NCBI RefSeq assembly: GCF_000183405.1
Contig: NC_014758.1
Span: 310,001 to 374,000 of the forward strand
DNA length: 64,000 nt
Source: Calditerrivibrio nitroreducens DSM 19672
GTDB taxonomy: Bacteria > Chrysiogenota > Deferribacteres > Deferribacterales > Calditerrivibrionaceae
Reading direction: 5' to 3'
Below, piece after piece: positions 9,295-19,159 of the stretch. Under the pieces are notes generated by a model. It had not been told where the DNA came from. It ran no database searches and saw nothing but the letters and a program-made list of their open reading frames with translations. Both the position numbers and the translations under genes were made by a program. Each line of letters opens with the position of its first letter. Position 1 is the first letter of the stretch.

Positions 9295-9648
9295 ATGAGT
9301 GGATATTTGCCAATTGCATTAATGTTAGTAGTAGCAGCACTTATAGGTATTATTAGTGTTTCTGTTGGTTTTTTGATAAGACCAAGAAAACCTGAAAAGG
9401 TTAAATTGAGTGTTTACGAATGCGGTATGCCTGAATTCAGTGATGCAAGACAGAGGTATAACGTAAGGTTTTATGTTATTGCAATGCTGTTTGTAATATT
9501 CGATGTGGAAACGGTATTTCTGTTTCCCTGGGCAGTGTCATTTGATGTACTCGGCTTGTTTGGCTTGATCGAAATGATTATTTTCATCATAATTTTAGTT
9601 TTTGGCTATTTTTATGCATGGAAAAAAGGAGCGTTAGAATGGGCTTAA
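9295..9648 (+). CDS. nuoA: NADH-quinone oxidoreductase subunit A
   Basis: Small membrane subunit of complex I at the junction of arm and membrane domains. The 117-residue protein has three hydrophobic segments and the family signature [20 protein letters not shown], including the conserved Cys of the ND3-type loop. A GTG 45 bases upstream is in frame, but the ATG at 9295 has the GAGGTGAGG ribosome site and gives the usual N-terminus, so it is chosen. First gene of the nuo operon; its end overlaps nuoB. Confidence 0.95.
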   Translation: MSGYLPIALMLVVAALIGIISVSVGFLIRPRKPEKVKLSVYECGMPEFSDARQRYNVRFYVIAMLFVIFDVETVFLFPWAVSFDVLGLFGLIEMIIFIIILVFGYFYAWKKGALEWA

Positions 9649-10115
9649 TGGAGCATAGGTTTTCAGACAACATTATAACAACCACTGTTGATGGAGTAAT
9701 TAACTGGGCCAGACGTTCATCTTTGTGGCCTGTCACATTTGGTCTTGCTTGTTGTGCTATTGAAATGATGGCAGTGGGTGCTTCCAAGTACGACCTTGAC
9801 AGATTAGGTGTTATATTTAGGGCAACACCAAGACAGGCTGACCTTATGATTGTTGCAGGGACAGTCACCAGAAAGATGGCTCCGGTTGTACGTAAGGTAT
9901 ATGATCAGATGCCAGAGCCCAAATGGGTCATAGCTATGGGAAGTTGTGCCACCAGTGGAGGAATTTTCAACACCTATTCAACAGTTCAGGGAGTGGATGA
10001 GATAGTGCCAGTTGATTTCTACATACCAGGATGTCCACCAAGGCCAGAAGCATTGCTGGATGCAATCGTAGCCCTTCAGGAGAAGATTAAGGGCGAAAAA
10101 GTACTAAGGAAGTGA
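9639..10115 (+). CDS. nuoB: NADH-quinone oxidoreductase subunit B
   Basis: Carries the terminal [4Fe-4S] cluster N2 that reduces quinone. The 158-residue protein shows the N2 ligands: the tandem Cys in [10 protein letters not shown], the Cys in GSCATSGG and the Cys in PGCPPRPE. An upstream in-frame ATG exists at 9618, but the AAAAGGAG ribosome site at 9625-9632 fits the ATG at 9639, giving a 10-base overlap with nuoA. Typical length and order. Confidence 0.96.
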   Translation: MGLMEHRFSDNIITTTVDGVINWARRSSLWPVTFGLACCAIEMMAVGASKYDLDRLGVIFRATPRQADLMIVAGTVTRKMAPVVRKVYDQMPEPKWVIAMGSCATSGGIFNTYSTVQGVDEIVPVDFYIPGCPPRPEALLDAIVALQEKIKGEKVLRK

Positions 10116-10123
10116 GGTGGACT

Positions 10124-10618
10124 ATGACTTTTGCAGATCTTGTTGCTAAATTGGGAGAAAAGTTCCCTTCGAAGATAAATAGTTATGAAAAGTTTGGAAC
10201 CAGGTTTATTGTCGTGGATAGAGCCGTGGCTAAAGACCTTTTGAGAAGTATGAAGTATGATTTTGGATTTACATACCTTGTGGATATTGTGGCCACTCAT
10301 TGGCCAAAAAGGAAAGAGAAATTTGATGTTGTGTATAATCTCTTTTCAATAAATGATAAGCTACGTGTGTTTGTGAAATATTCTATAGAAAATGAGAAAA
10401 CATTTACCGTAACAGATATATGGCAGGGTGCCAATTTTCTTGAAAGGGAGCAGTATGATCTTGTGGGTGTGGTGTTTGAAGGGCATCCAGACTTGAGAAG
10501 GATTCTTCTTCCGGAATTTTTTGATGGGCATCCACTTAGAAAAGAGTATCCTCTCAAAGGGAGGAAGTGGTTTAACAATGCAGATGAACAGGGCTTAGGC
10601 CTTAAGTTTACGAGATAG
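10124..10618 (+). CDS. nuoC: NADH-quinone oxidoreductase subunit C
   Basis: The 30-kDa subunit of the peripheral arm, here a separate 164-residue protein and not fused to NuoD. Family features include FVKYSIENEKTFTVTDIW, the region ERE.YDLVGVVFEGHPDLRRI and the C-terminal HPLRKEYPL. A GTG at 10112 is in frame, overlapping the nuoB stop, but the ATG at 10124 lies at the right distance from GAGGTGG and is preferred. Confidence 0.94.
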   Translation: MTFADLVAKLGEKFPSKINSYEKFGTRFIVVDRAVAKDLLRSMKYDFGFTYLVDIVATHWPKRKEKFDVVYNLFSINDKLRVFVKYSIENEKTFTVTDIWQGANFLEREQYDLVGVVFEGHPDLRRILLPEFFDGHPLRKEYPLKGRKWFNNADEQGLGLKFTR

Positions 10619-10631
10619 TTAGGGGTGATAG

Positions 10632-11825
10632 ATGAGTGCTATTAGTGAAAAAGATAACCTTAGTGAAATAATAACCGTAAACATGGGTCCCCAGCACCCA
10701 AGTACCCATGGGGTTTTAAGACTTGTAGTGGATCTTGATGGTGAAACTATTGTTGGTGTTCGCCCTGATATAGGATTCTTGCACAGAGGTGTTGAGAAAT
10801 TAGCAGAGCACAGGACGTATCATCAGTTTATACCTTTGACAGATAGATTGGATTATCTTTCCCCTTTATCAAATAACCTTGCATACTGCTTAGCCGTTGA
10901 AAAGTTTTTCAATGTGAAAATACCAGAAAGGGCTGAGTATCTAAGGGTTATATTTGCGGAGCTTGCAAGGATAGCAAGTCACCTTGTTTGGGTTGCTACG
11001 CATGCTTTGGATATCGGTGCAATGACGGTATTCCTCTATGCATTCAGGGAAAGGGAGCTTATCCTCGATATGTTTGAGATAGCTACAGGTCAGAGGATGA
11101 CAAGCTCCTGGATAAGAGTGGGTGGTATTAGAGAGGACGTTCCTGCTCTTTTCTTTGAAAAGTTGAGGGAGTTTGTTTCGATATTCGATGAAAGGGTTGA
11201 TACCTATGAAAAGCTTCTTACCAAAAACAGGATTTGGCTTAAGAGAACCGTAGGGGTTGGTGTCCTTTCAAAAGAAGATGCTATCGACTATGGTGTTAGT
11301 GGCCCTATTATGAGGGGTTCTGGTGTAGATTTTGACTTAAGAAGGGATGAGCCATACGGAATATATGATAGATTTAAATTTGAGGTGGCTGTGCAGGATG
11401 GCTGTGATATCTATGCAAGATATCTTGTAAGAATCAAGGAGATGAGAGAGGCAAATAAGATATTGCAGCAGGCACTTGATCAGATTCCAGAAGGCCCAGT
11501 AATGACAGATGATCCGAGGATACAGATTCCACCACATGAAGAAGTATATGAAAAGATGGAAGCATTGATACGCAGGTTCTATATAATAACAAAAGGTTTT
11601 GCGGCTCCTAAAGGGGAGGCTTATGCCTGTGTTGAGGCTCCTAAAGGTGAACTTGGATTCTACATCGTAAGCGATGGTGACACAAAACCTTACAGACTGA
11701 AGATAAGGGCTCCTTCTTTTGTCAATCTGGGTGCACTTGAGAAAATGGCTAAGGGTTATATGGTTGCTGACCTAGTTGGTATTATTGGTAGCATCGATAT
11801 AGTCCTGGGCGAAATAGACAGATAA
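10632..11825 (+). CDS. nuoD: NADH-quinone oxidoreductase subunit D
   Basis: The 49-kDa subunit, related to [NiFe] hydrogenase large subunits, forms the quinone pocket with NuoB. The 397-residue protein starts with the diagnostic GPQHPSTHGVLRL and contains IGFLHRGVEKLAE, and DRLDYLSPLSNN. Hydrogenase nickel-binding CxxC pairs are absent, as expected for complex I. It has an AGGGGTG ribosome site and lies 13 bases after nuoC. Confidence 0.97.
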   Translation: MSAISEKDNLSEIITVNMGPQHPSTHGVLRLVVDLDGETIVGVRPDIGFLHRGVEKLAEHRTYHQFIPLTDRLDYLSPLSNNLAYCLAVEKFFNVKIPERAEYLRVIFAELARIASHLVWVATHALDIGAMTVFLYAFRERELILDMFEIATGQRMTSSWIRVGGIREDVPALFFEKLREFVSIFDERVDTYEKLLTKNRIWLKRTVGVGVLSKEDAIDYGVSGPIMRGSGVDFDLRRDEPYGIYDRFKFEVAVQDGCDIYARYLVRIKEMREANKILQQALDQIPEGPVMTDDPRIQIPPHEEVYEKMEALIRRFYIITKGFAAPKGEAYACVEAPKGELGFYIVSDGDTKPYRLKIRAPSFVNLGALEKMAKGYMVADLVGIIGSIDIVLGEIDR

Positions 11826-11837
11826 GAGGGGCGGGAT

Positions 11838-12332
11838 ATGGAAGCTGAAGTAAAAGAACAAGAGCAATTAGATTTGAGTAAAATAGATGAGATATGTGAA
11901 AAATATAAGGGGAAAAAAGGTGCCACTATCCCTGTTTTGCAGCAGGTGCAGGAGCACTATGGATACCTGTCTAAAGAGATGATTGAAAGGATAGGTGAAA
12001 ATCTAAATATGTCACCCCATACTCTTTACGGTGTGCTTACCTTTTATGCTCAATTTTATACTACCCCAAGGGGTAAGTATGTAATTAGAGTTTGTAGAGG
12101 TACGGCTTGTCACGTGAAAGGCTCCGGAAGAATATCCGAGGTTGTTTTCGAAGAGTTTGGTATCAGAAATGGAGAAACTACCCCTGATATTAAATTTACA
12201 TTAGAAGAGGTATCCTGTATTGGTGCATGTGGTATGGCACCTGTTATAATGATTAATGATAAAACGTATGGAAACTTAACCCCTGAGCAGGCAAGATCTA
12301 TTTTTAAAGAATATGCTCAAAAACAGGAATAG
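11838..12332 (+). CDS. nuoE: NADH-quinone oxidoreductase subunit E
   Basis: The 24-kDa thioredoxin-fold subunit of the NADH dehydrogenase module with [2Fe-2S] cluster N1a. The 164-residue protein has the four Cys ligands in CRGTAC and CIGAC, and a helical N-terminal domain with PVLQQVQEHYGYL. It has an AGAGGGGCGGG ribosome site and is followed after 12 bases by nuoF. Together with nuoF and nuoG it makes this a full NADH-oxidising complex, not the 11-subunit ferredoxin type. Confidence 0.95.
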   Translation: MEAEVKEQEQLDLSKIDEICEKYKGKKGATIPVLQQVQEHYGYLSKEMIERIGENLNMSPHTLYGVLTFYAQFYTTPRGKYVIRVCRGTACHVKGSGRISEVVFEEFGIRNGETTPDIKFTLEEVSCIGACGMAPVIMINDKTYGNLTPEQARSIFKEYAQKQE

Positions 12333-12344
12333 GGGAGATAACTT

Positions 12345-14132
12345 ATGAGTACTCAAAATGATATTATAGAAGTTCATATATGTATGGGTACCGCCGGTGT
12401 TGCATCCGGTGGTTATGAGGTAATGGAAGCCTTCGAACAGGAATTTAAAAAAGAGGGTGTTCCAGCAATTTTAAAAGAAAGAAATTGTAAAGTAAAAGCC
12501 ACCGGCTGTCGTGGTCTGTGTGCAAGGGACGTCCTTGTGGATATTCATCTACCCGGGATGGAACCTATTACATATGAACATGTTACCCCGGAGATGGTTC
12601 CTGCAATCGTTCAGGAGCATATTGGTAATGGGCAAGTGGTTGAAAAATGGGCAGCTAAAAAAGACTACTACGATTTTTATAAGCTCCAAAAAAGATATGT
12701 ATTGAAAGATTGTGGTAAAGTGGATCCGGAAGATATAGACGACTATATAGCTCATGGCGGATATGAAGCGATAAAAAAAGTATTAAAAGAGATGACGCCA
12801 GAGCAGGTTATCGAAGAGGTTAAAAAATCAGGACTTAGAGGTAGAGGGGGCGGTGGCTTCCCTACAGGAGTAAAGTGGGGGTTCTGTAGAGCATCAAAGG
12901 GCGATCTTAAATATCTTATTTGTAACGCAGATGAGGGGGACCCTGGGGCTTTCATGGACAGAAGTATTATTGAGGGGAACCCACACGTTGTAATTGAAGG
13001 TATGTTAATAGCGGCATATGCAATTGGTTGTCGTGAAGGGTATATATACTGTAGGGCGGAGTATCCTCTTGCCATCAAAAGGGTCAAAAAAGCTTTAAGA
13101 ATTGCAGAAGAAAGGGGATTCTTAGGTAAAAATATATTAGGGACAGATTTTGAGTTCCACCTCCATTTGAAAGAGGGTGCAGGTGCATTTGTATGTGGTG
13201 AGGAAACTGCACTTATAGCTTCAATTGAAGGTGAAAGAGGTATGCCGAGATCCCGTCCACCATTCCCAGCTGTTAGAGGATTGTGGGGTAAACCAACGAA
13301 TGTTAACAACGTTGAAACATTTGCTAACCTACCACTTATTATTTTAGATGGCGCAGACTTTTACGCATCAATGGGTACCGAAAAATCCAAGGGAACAAAG
13401 ATATTTGCTCTTAGTGGTAAGGTAAAGTCAACTGGTCTGGTGGAAGTTCCTATGGGAATTACAGTGAGGCAGTTGATTTTCGATGTTGGTGGAGGGATTC
13501 CAAAAAAGAGAAAATTCAAAGCTGTACAGCTGGGTGGACCATCTGGTGGTTGTTTGCCTGAGTCACTGCTGGATACACCGATAGATTACGATTCATTAAT
13601 TGCTGCTGGTGCCATGATGGGTTCAGGTGGTGTTGTTGTCATGGATGAGACTAACTGTATGGTAAACGTTGCACAGTTTTTCCTGACATTCACACAGAGG
13701 GAATCATGTGGAAAATGTATACCATGTAGAATCGGAACGAAAACGATGCTTGATATTCTCAATAGGATAACCTCTGGCGAAGGTAGAGAAGGGGATATAG
13801 AAAATCTTCTTGATCTTGCCCAGGATATTAAAACTGCTTCATTATGTGGACTTGGACAGACAGCTCCTAACCCTGTAATTACTACTATAAAATATTTTAG
13901 AGATGAGTATGAGGCTCATATAAAAAATAAAAAATGTCCTGCTCGTGAGTGCTCTGCACTTATTGAGTTTGTTGTGGCTGAAGATAGATGTAAGAAATGT
14001 GGTATATGTTTTAAAGTTTGTCCGGTTGGTGCAATTACCTGGGAGAAAGGTAAAGTGGCATATATCGATAAATCTAAGTGCGTTAAATGTAGGGAGTGTA
14101 TTGTAAACTGCCCATTTAACGCTATAGATTAA
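12345..14132 (+). CDS. nuoF: NADH-quinone oxidoreductase subunit F, extended HndC/HydB-like form
   Basis: NADH- and FMN-binding subunit. At 595 residues it is much longer than the roughly 430 of E. coli NuoF. Visible domains are an N-terminal thioredoxin-like [2Fe-2S] domain with Cys at 13, 48, 55 and 59; the NADH/FMN core beginning at GRGGGGFPTGVKWG; the N3 cluster motif ESCGKCIPCRIGT; and a C-terminal 2[4Fe-4S] ferredoxin domain (CKKCGICFKVCPVGA and CVKCRECIVNCPFNA). This architecture is also that of HndC and HydB of NAD(P)-linked and bifurcating hydrogenases. No hydrogenase gene is near, and the operon context makes it the complex I subunit. Confidence 0.95.
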   Translation: MSTQNDIIEVHICMGTAGVASGGYEVMEAFEQEFKKEGVPAILKERNCKVKATGCRGLCARDVLVDIHLPGMEPITYEHVTPEMVPAIVQEHIGNGQVVEKWAAKKDYYDFYKLQKRYVLKDCGKVDPEDIDDYIAHGGYEAIKKVLKEMTPEQVIEEVKKSGLRGRGGGGFPTGVKWGFCRASKGDLKYLICNADEGDPGAFMDRSIIEGNPHVVIEGMLIAAYAIGCREGYIYCRAEYPLAIKRVKKALRIAEERGFLGKNILGTDFEFHLHLKEGAGAFVCGEETALIASIEGERGMPRSRPPFPAVRGLWGKPTNVNNVETFANLPLIILDGADFYASMGTEKSKGTKIFALSGKVKSTGLVEVPMGITVRQLIFDVGGGIPKKRKFKAVQLGGPSGGCLPESLLDTPIDYDSLIAAGAMMGSGGVVVMDETNCMVNVAQFFLTFTQRESCGKCIPCRIGTKTMLDILNRITSGEGREGDIENLLDLAQDIKTASLCGLGQTAPNPVITTIKYFRDEYEAHIKNKKCPARECSALIEFVVAEDRCKKCGICFKVCPVGAITWEKGKVAYIDKSKCVKCRECIVNCPFNAID

Positions 14133-14146
14133 CGAAGGGGAAGTCT

Positions 14147-16435
14147 ATGGTTACAGTGAAGATAGATGGTATTGAAGTTCAAGTAGAACCAAATGAAACA
14201 ATTCTTGAAGCAGCAGAAAAAGCTGGAGTACATATTCCTGTATTATGTCATGACAAGATATTAAAGCCCTTTGGTGCTTGTAGAGTTTGTCTTGTGGAGG
14301 TTAAAAACAATCCCAAGCTCATGACAGCATGTACTACACCAGTTGCTGATGGGATGGAGATAACCACCACAAACGAAAAGTTGGCTAAAATAAGAAAAAC
14401 ATTGATAGAACTTTTGCTTATAAATCACCCCCTCGATTGTCCTGTATGCGATAAAGGTGGTGAGTGTACACTACAGGATCTTACCTACGAGTTTGGTGTA
14501 AGTCAGGTGAGATTTGATCCGAAACCTAATGATACTCCAGTGGATCACACAAACCCATTTATAGAAAGGGATATCGACAGATGTGTATTGTGTGGTAGGT
14601 GCGTAAGGATATGTGATGAAGTTGTAAATATTCAGGCGATAAGCTTCCAGAATCGTGGTACAGATACAGTAATTGGGACTGCGTTCAATCAGCCCTGGAA
14701 TTGTGAGTTCTGTGGGCAGTGTATGAGTGTATGTCCTGTGGGTTCTTTGAATAACAGGGTTTACCTTTTCAAAAACAGACCATGGAACTTAGAAAAGACT
14801 GAGACTGTGTGTGGTTTTTGCTCATGTGGCTGCTCAATCATAGTTGATCACGAAGATAATGAGGTGTTTAGAATTAAAGAAGACTATGATTTGGGTGTAA
14901 ACAAAGGCTTGTTGTGTGTAAAAGGTAGATTTGGATTTGAAGCATTTAACAGCGTAAAAAGAGAGAAAAAGGCTAAAATCAGAATTGCCGATGGGTACAA
15001 GGATATCTCAAACGAAGAGGCTTATAAGTATGCTGCTGATAAGCTAACTGAAATAAAGAACAAGTATGGTAAAGATGCCATTGCTTTTATAGTATCTCCG
15101 AGAATCACCAATGAAGAGGCATTTCTATTACAGAAATTTGCCAGAGAGGTGATAGGTACAAATAATATATTCTCATCTGAAACTGCCGATTGCTTACCAG
15201 AAGGAACTTATGCGGATGTGGAAGCATCTGATGATATTACCGTATTAAACATAGATCTAACAGAGTCTAACCCAATACTCGGTTTATTTGTGAGGATGAC
15301 TGCCAGAAAGAATGAAGGTGGCTTAAGAGTATTTTATCCAAAGTATGCGGCTCTTAAAAGGGTTGCATCTGAATTCTATACAGGTAAACCTTCAGAGCTT
15401 GTTTCTTTAATGGAAACATTTGTAAAAGCTGTTGAAGGTGAAAGCAACGCATGTTCTGAGGCTGCAGATAGGATCAGGAATGCAGCAAAACCAGTATTGA
15501 TATACAACCCATACAGTTTAAATGATGTTACGCTTGCCAAAAGGATGAAGAAAGCATTGCCTAATTTGAAGCTAATCCCATGTAAACTAAAAAATAATTC
15601 ACAGGGTATAGTGGATATGGGTTGTGCAGCGGGTGTATTGCCAGGACTTAAGAATACAGAAGCTGCTTCCTTAGAGGAACTGGTTGCCAAAGATAAGGTA
15701 AAAGGCTTTGTGATAATTGGCGAAAATATCGCTGTAAACCCGAAATATTATAAGTTGTTAGGTTCTATTTCAAAATCAGAGTTTGTAATGGTTACTGATC
15801 CACACTTTACTGAGACAGCTAAGATTTCAAATCTTTATATCCCTGTGGCATCATTTGTTGAGAAAAATGGAAGTTTTACAAACTTAGAAGGAAGAGTCCA
15901 GAGGGTTAGAAAGGCTGTGGATAAACAGGTAGTATCAGATGCAACAGTGGTAAAAGAGATCTCTATCCTAATGGGCTCAAATCTTCCGGATGATGTGGAT
16001 GTAATAGAATCAATGATAAAGAAGGAAGTAGAGCTCTACAAAGAAGTGGATTTTGATGGTGGGTTAGTGAAGTATCCTTATACTATAAAAGAGTCTATAA
16101 ATAGTACCGCTTCATTTGTAGGTAATGGAAAGTATGAGCTTTTCCAAAGTAGCCTAAGATTCCATTCAGGTACTTACACATCATGGTCACCTGATCTTAC
16201 AAAGGTGTATGATGATACATGTCTGGAGATCAGCCAGGAAGATGCACAAGAGCTTAATGTCAAAGCAAACGATATGATAGCTGTTGAGGTGGATGGAGTA
16301 TTGAGTAAGTTTAAAGTGGATGTGGATCAATATATGCCAAAGGGTGTGGTGGCTCTACCGGCCAACTACAAAGGTGCAGAAGCTATCTTATCTAAAGGTG
16401 AATATTTAAAAGTCAATTTAGTAAGGCATGAGTGA
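14147..16435 (+). CDS. nuoG: NADH-quinone oxidoreductase subunit G
   Basis: The 75-kDa Fe-S subunit of the peripheral arm. Ligands visible in the 762-residue protein: [2Fe-2S] N1b (C34, C45, C48, C62); His-ligated N5 (H94, C98, C101, C107); N4 and N6b-type ferredoxin clusters (C146, C149, C152, C156 and C186, C189, C192, C196); and an extra N7-type cluster (C222, C225, C229, C257), as in E. coli and Thermus. The remainder is a molybdopterin-oxidoreductase-like fold that has lost cofactor function in this family. The last 8 bases overlap the TPR gene. Confidence 0.95.
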   Translation: MVTVKIDGIEVQVEPNETILEAAEKAGVHIPVLCHDKILKPFGACRVCLVEVKNNPKLMTACTTPVADGMEITTTNEKLAKIRKTLIELLLINHPLDCPVCDKGGECTLQDLTYEFGVSQVRFDPKPNDTPVDHTNPFIERDIDRCVLCGRCVRICDEVVNIQAISFQNRGTDTVIGTAFNQPWNCEFCGQCMSVCPVGSLNNRVYLFKNRPWNLEKTETVCGFCSCGCSIIVDHEDNEVFRIKEDYDLGVNKGLLCVKGRFGFEAFNSVKREKKAKIRIADGYKDISNEEAYKYAADKLTEIKNKYGKDAIAFIVSPRITNEEAFLLQKFAREVIGTNNIFSSETADCLPEGTYADVEASDDITVLNIDLTESNPILGLFVRMTARKNEGGLRVFYPKYAALKRVASEFYTGKPSELVSLMETFVKAVEGESNACSEAADRIRNAAKPVLIYNPYSLNDVTLAKRMKKALPNLKLIPCKLKNNSQGIVDMGCAAGVLPGLKNTEAASLEELVAKDKVKGFVIIGENIAVNPKYYKLLGSISKSEFVMVTDPHFTETAKISNLYIPVASFVEKNGSFTNLEGRVQRVRKAVDKQVVSDATVVKEISILMGSNLPDDVDVIESMIKKEVELYKEVDFDGGLVKYPYTIKESINSTASFVGNGKYELFQSSLRFHSGTYTSWSPDLTKVYDDTCLEISQEDAQELNVKANDMIAVEVDGVLSKFKVDVDQYMPKGVVALPANYKGAEAILSKGEYLKVNLVRHE

Positions 16436-17222
16436 TAACGAGCTGAAGAAAGGGATACAATTATATTTACAGGGCGATGCTGAGATGGCAATAGAGATGC
16501 TAGACAGATATCTAAAAAATAATGATGATATAAATGGTCAGGCCCATTACTATAAGGGCCTGGCCTATTACGATATCGGCGAATTTGCTGAAGCTATCGA
16601 AAGCCTTCAAAAAGCTATTAAAATAAATCCCTTATATTCTCAATATCACTATAGGTTAGGTATAGCATATTCAAGAATGTTTCAGCATTACGAGGCTATT
16701 AAATCTCTGGAAGAAGCAATAAAATTAAATAGAAGGAACAACAGGGCCAGGTTTTTACTTGGTACAGTTTTTTTTGAGATTGGTGAAATGGATAGGGCAA
16801 TTGAAATATTTAAAAGTATTACGGCTACAAATCCATTACATTCAACTGCAAAGTATTATTATGCTCTTTGTTGCTACTACCTCGGAAAAGGTGACGAAGC
16901 AATCGAGCTTCTGAAGAGTCTGATTAATATCAATCCACAATTTATCGATGCTTATGTGAAGCTGGTTGATATCTTGATAAAAGAGGGAAAGGTTGAGGAA
17001 GCTAAAAAAGTAGTATTATCCGGGATTGAAAATGGTATTAAAAGCCTTGAATACCTCAAAAGATATTCTGATTACCTGATAAATTGTAAAAGTAAGAAAG
17101 ATGAAGAAGAATTTATAGAAGAAATAAAGAGAAGATTAGATGACAGAGAGTTTTTAAATAAGATCATTGAAGTTTTAAATGATACAAAAAAAATTAAAGA
17201 AGAGGTTGGTTATGCTAGTTGA
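16428..17222 (+). CDS. TPR-repeat protein inside the nuo operon
   Basis: A 264-residue protein made largely of tetratricopeptide repeats (about six 34-residue units; for example [20 protein letters not shown], followed by the next unit). It has no signal peptide or membrane segment, so it is probably cytoplasmic and mediates protein contacts. The gene is inserted between nuoG and nuoH, overlapping nuoG by 8 bases and nuoH by 11, so it is clearly cotranscribed and translationally coupled. A complex I assembly or stability role is an attractive inference, but nothing in the protein proves it; canonical nuo operons do not have a gene here. Confidence 0.88.
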   Translation: MSDNELKKGIQLYLQGDAEMAIEMLDRYLKNNDDINGQAHYYKGLAYYDIGEFAEAIESLQKAIKINPLYSQYHYRLGIAYSRMFQHYEAIKSLEEAIKLNRRNNRARFLLGTVFFEIGEMDRAIEIFKSITATNPLHSTAKYYYALCCYYLGKGDEAIELLKSLININPQFIDAYVKLVDILIKEGKVEEAKKVVLSGIENGIKSLEYLKRYSDYLINCKSKKDEEEFIEEIKRRLDDREFLNKIIEVLNDTKKIKEEVGYAS

Positions 17223-18201
17223 ACTAATTTTTGTGGTTATCAAGATTCTTGTTGTAATCACGGTTCTGCTGTTGGGCGTAGCGTATATGACCTGGCTTGA
17301 AAGAAAAGTCATAGGTCATATGCAGGTGAGACTTGGGCCAACACATGTTGGTTGGAAGGGCTTACTACAACCAATTGCAGACGGCCTTAAGCTGGTTGCA
17401 AAAGAGGACATAGTTCCTACGATGGTAGACAAACCGGTCTACATTATTGCACCGTTGCTCAGCTTAATTCCAGCTCTCAGTGCTTTTGCGGTAATCCCAT
17501 TTACAAATGCTACCATTAATCTGTTTGGTAAAGAATACCATCTTTACATAACAGATATAAATGTGGGATTACTTTACATTCTGGCACTGTCATCAGTTGG
17601 TACATATGGTATCATTATGTCTGGCTGGGCATCAAATTCTAAATATGCACTTCTTGGCTCTCTGAGGTCATCTGCACAGGTTATCAGTTATGAGACAGCT
17701 ATGGGACTTTCTTTGGTGGGGCCAATCCTATTAGCTGGAACTCTCAGTTTAAAGGGTATCACAGAGGCTCAAACTAACGGATTATGGTTTATAATTCCTC
17801 AATTTGTGGCATTTGTAATATACCTTATTTCCGCAGTAGCTGAAACAAACAGGGCGCCTTTCGACCTACCAGAAGCAGAAACTGAGCTTGTTGCTGGTTT
17901 CCATGTGGAGTATTCAAGTATGAAATTTGCAATGTTCTTTTTGGCTGAATATGCAAATATGTACGTAGTTTCATCCATAGCAACAATCGTCTTTTTAGGT
18001 GGTTGGAATGGGCCATTTGGACCAAGCTTTGTGTGGTTTGCAGCTAAAGTATTGTTCTTAATGTTCTTTTATCTCTGGCTGAGGGCTACCCTTCCAAGAC
18101 TTCGTTTTGATCAGCTTATGACACTGGGTTGGAAAATATTAATACCTATAGCACTTGTCAATGTAGTGGTTACATCAATAGTGCTGTATGCCATAAGTTA
18201 G
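17212..18201 (+). CDS. nuoH: NADH-quinone oxidoreductase subunit H
   Basis: Membrane subunit at the quinone entry site, ND1 family. The 329-residue, multi-span protein has [20 protein letters not shown] near the N-terminus, the [13 protein letters not shown] loop and the GFHVEYSS segment. An in-frame ATG at 17179 lies upstream, but a GAGG ribosome site fits the ATG at 17212, which also gives the standard hydrophobic N-terminus. Its start lies within the end of the TPR gene. Confidence 0.95.
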   Translation: MLVELIFVVIKILVVITVLLLGVAYMTWLERKVIGHMQVRLGPTHVGWKGLLQPIADGLKLVAKEDIVPTMVDKPVYIIAPLLSLIPALSAFAVIPFTNATINLFGKEYHLYITDINVGLLYILALSSVGTYGIIMSGWASNSKYALLGSLRSSAQVISYETAMGLSLVGPILLAGTLSLKGITEAQTNGLWFIIPQFVAFVIYLISAVAETNRAPFDLPEAETELVAGFHVEYSSMKFAMFFLAEYANMYVVSSIATIVFLGGWNGPFGPSFVWFAAKVLFLMFFYLWLRATLPRLRFDQLMTLGWKILIPIALVNVVVTSIVLYAIS

Positions 18202-18211
18202 GGGTGCAAAT

Positions 18212-18649
18212 ATGAGAAATATCATAGATACGTTATTTTTTACTGAAATACTTCAAGGTTTGGGGATCACCCTCAAACATATGTTTAAAAAACCGGTTAC
18301 ATTGAAGTACCCATTTGAAAAACCGATTATATTCGATAGGTTTAGAGGTATCCACTATATTAAAACAGATGAAAAAGGTAACCCTAAGTGTGTGGGTTGC
18401 TATCTCTGTCAGAAGGTTTGCCCATCTGAATGTATTCATATTGAAACTGATGCAGGTCCAAATGGGGAAAGGCTTATTAGAAAATTTGAAATTGAATTGG
18501 ATCGTTGTATATACTGTGGTTTTTGCGAAGAAGCATGTCCAAAAGATGCTATCCACATGGGGAGAAGATATGACACTGTTGCCCCCACAAGGGATAAGTA
18601 TCTTGTAAACATGGGATATTTAGTAAAAAATTACAACAAAGGAGAGTAA
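18212..18649 (+). CDS. nuoI: NADH-quinone oxidoreductase subunit I
   Basis: Ferredoxin-like subunit carrying clusters N6a and N6b. The 145-residue protein has two CxxCxxCxxxCP motifs, CVGCYLCQKVCPSEC and CIYCGFCEEACPKDA, and the RFRGIHYI segment just before them. An AGGGG ribosome site precedes the ATG. Standard place between nuoH and nuoJ. Confidence 0.96.
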   Translation: MRNIIDTLFFTEILQGLGITLKHMFKKPVTLKYPFEKPIIFDRFRGIHYIKTDEKGNPKCVGCYLCQKVCPSECIHIETDAGPNGERLIRKFEIELDRCIYCGFCEEACPKDAIHMGRRYDTVAPTRDKYLVNMGYLVKNYNKGE

Positions 18650-18650
18650 T

Positions 18651-19151
18651 ATGGAGCAGCTGGGTTTTTATATATTAGCTTTTGTGGCGATTATCTCATC
18701 CCTTTTTATGATTACAAGGGAAAACCCTGTACATTCTGCACTCTGGATGCTGCTCACATTTTTTTCTGTTGCGGGGATATTTGTTCAGTTAAATGCTGAA
18801 TTTATTGCAGCTATACAGGTTCTTGTATATGCCGGTGCAATCCTTGTTCTGTATCTGTTTGTGGTGATGTTGCTTAATCCAAAAAGCAAAGGGTTTATAA
18901 AGATACCATTCAGATATGCTTTAGGTATTGTGGCTTCATTTGTAGTCCTTATACAGATACTTATCACCCTTCAGAGCGCAAATGTTATAGGTAGAAGTGG
19001 ACAATATACGGCTGAAATTTATGAGAAGTATGGTAATGTTAAGATATTTGGATATGAGCTGTTTAATAATTACTTAGTGCCTTTTGAAATTGTTTCTGTC
19101 ATGCTACTGGTGGCAATGATAGGGGCGATTGTGCTTGCTAAGAAGGATTAG
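18651..19151 (+). CDS. nuoJ: NADH-quinone oxidoreductase subunit J
   Basis: ND6-family membrane subunit of 166 residues with about five hydrophobic segments and the family motif [20 protein letters not shown]. It starts one base after the nuoI stop codon, with its AAGGAG ribosome site inside the nuoI end, so coupling is very likely. Confidence 0.95.
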   Translation: MEQLGFYILAFVAIISSLFMITRENPVHSALWMLLTFFSVAGIFVQLNAEFIAAIQVLVYAGAILVLYLFVVMLLNPKSKGFIKIPFRYALGIVASFVVLIQILITLQSANVIGRSGQYTAEIYEKYGNVKIFGYELFNNYLVPFEIVSVMLLVAMIGAIVLAKKD

Positions 19152-19159
19152 GAGGAAAT

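Noticed and set aside
12345-14132. NuoF as a hydrogenase subunit (HndC/HydB)
   Set aside because: The domain architecture fits, but no hydrogenase catalytic gene is near and the gene is embedded in a complete nuo operon.
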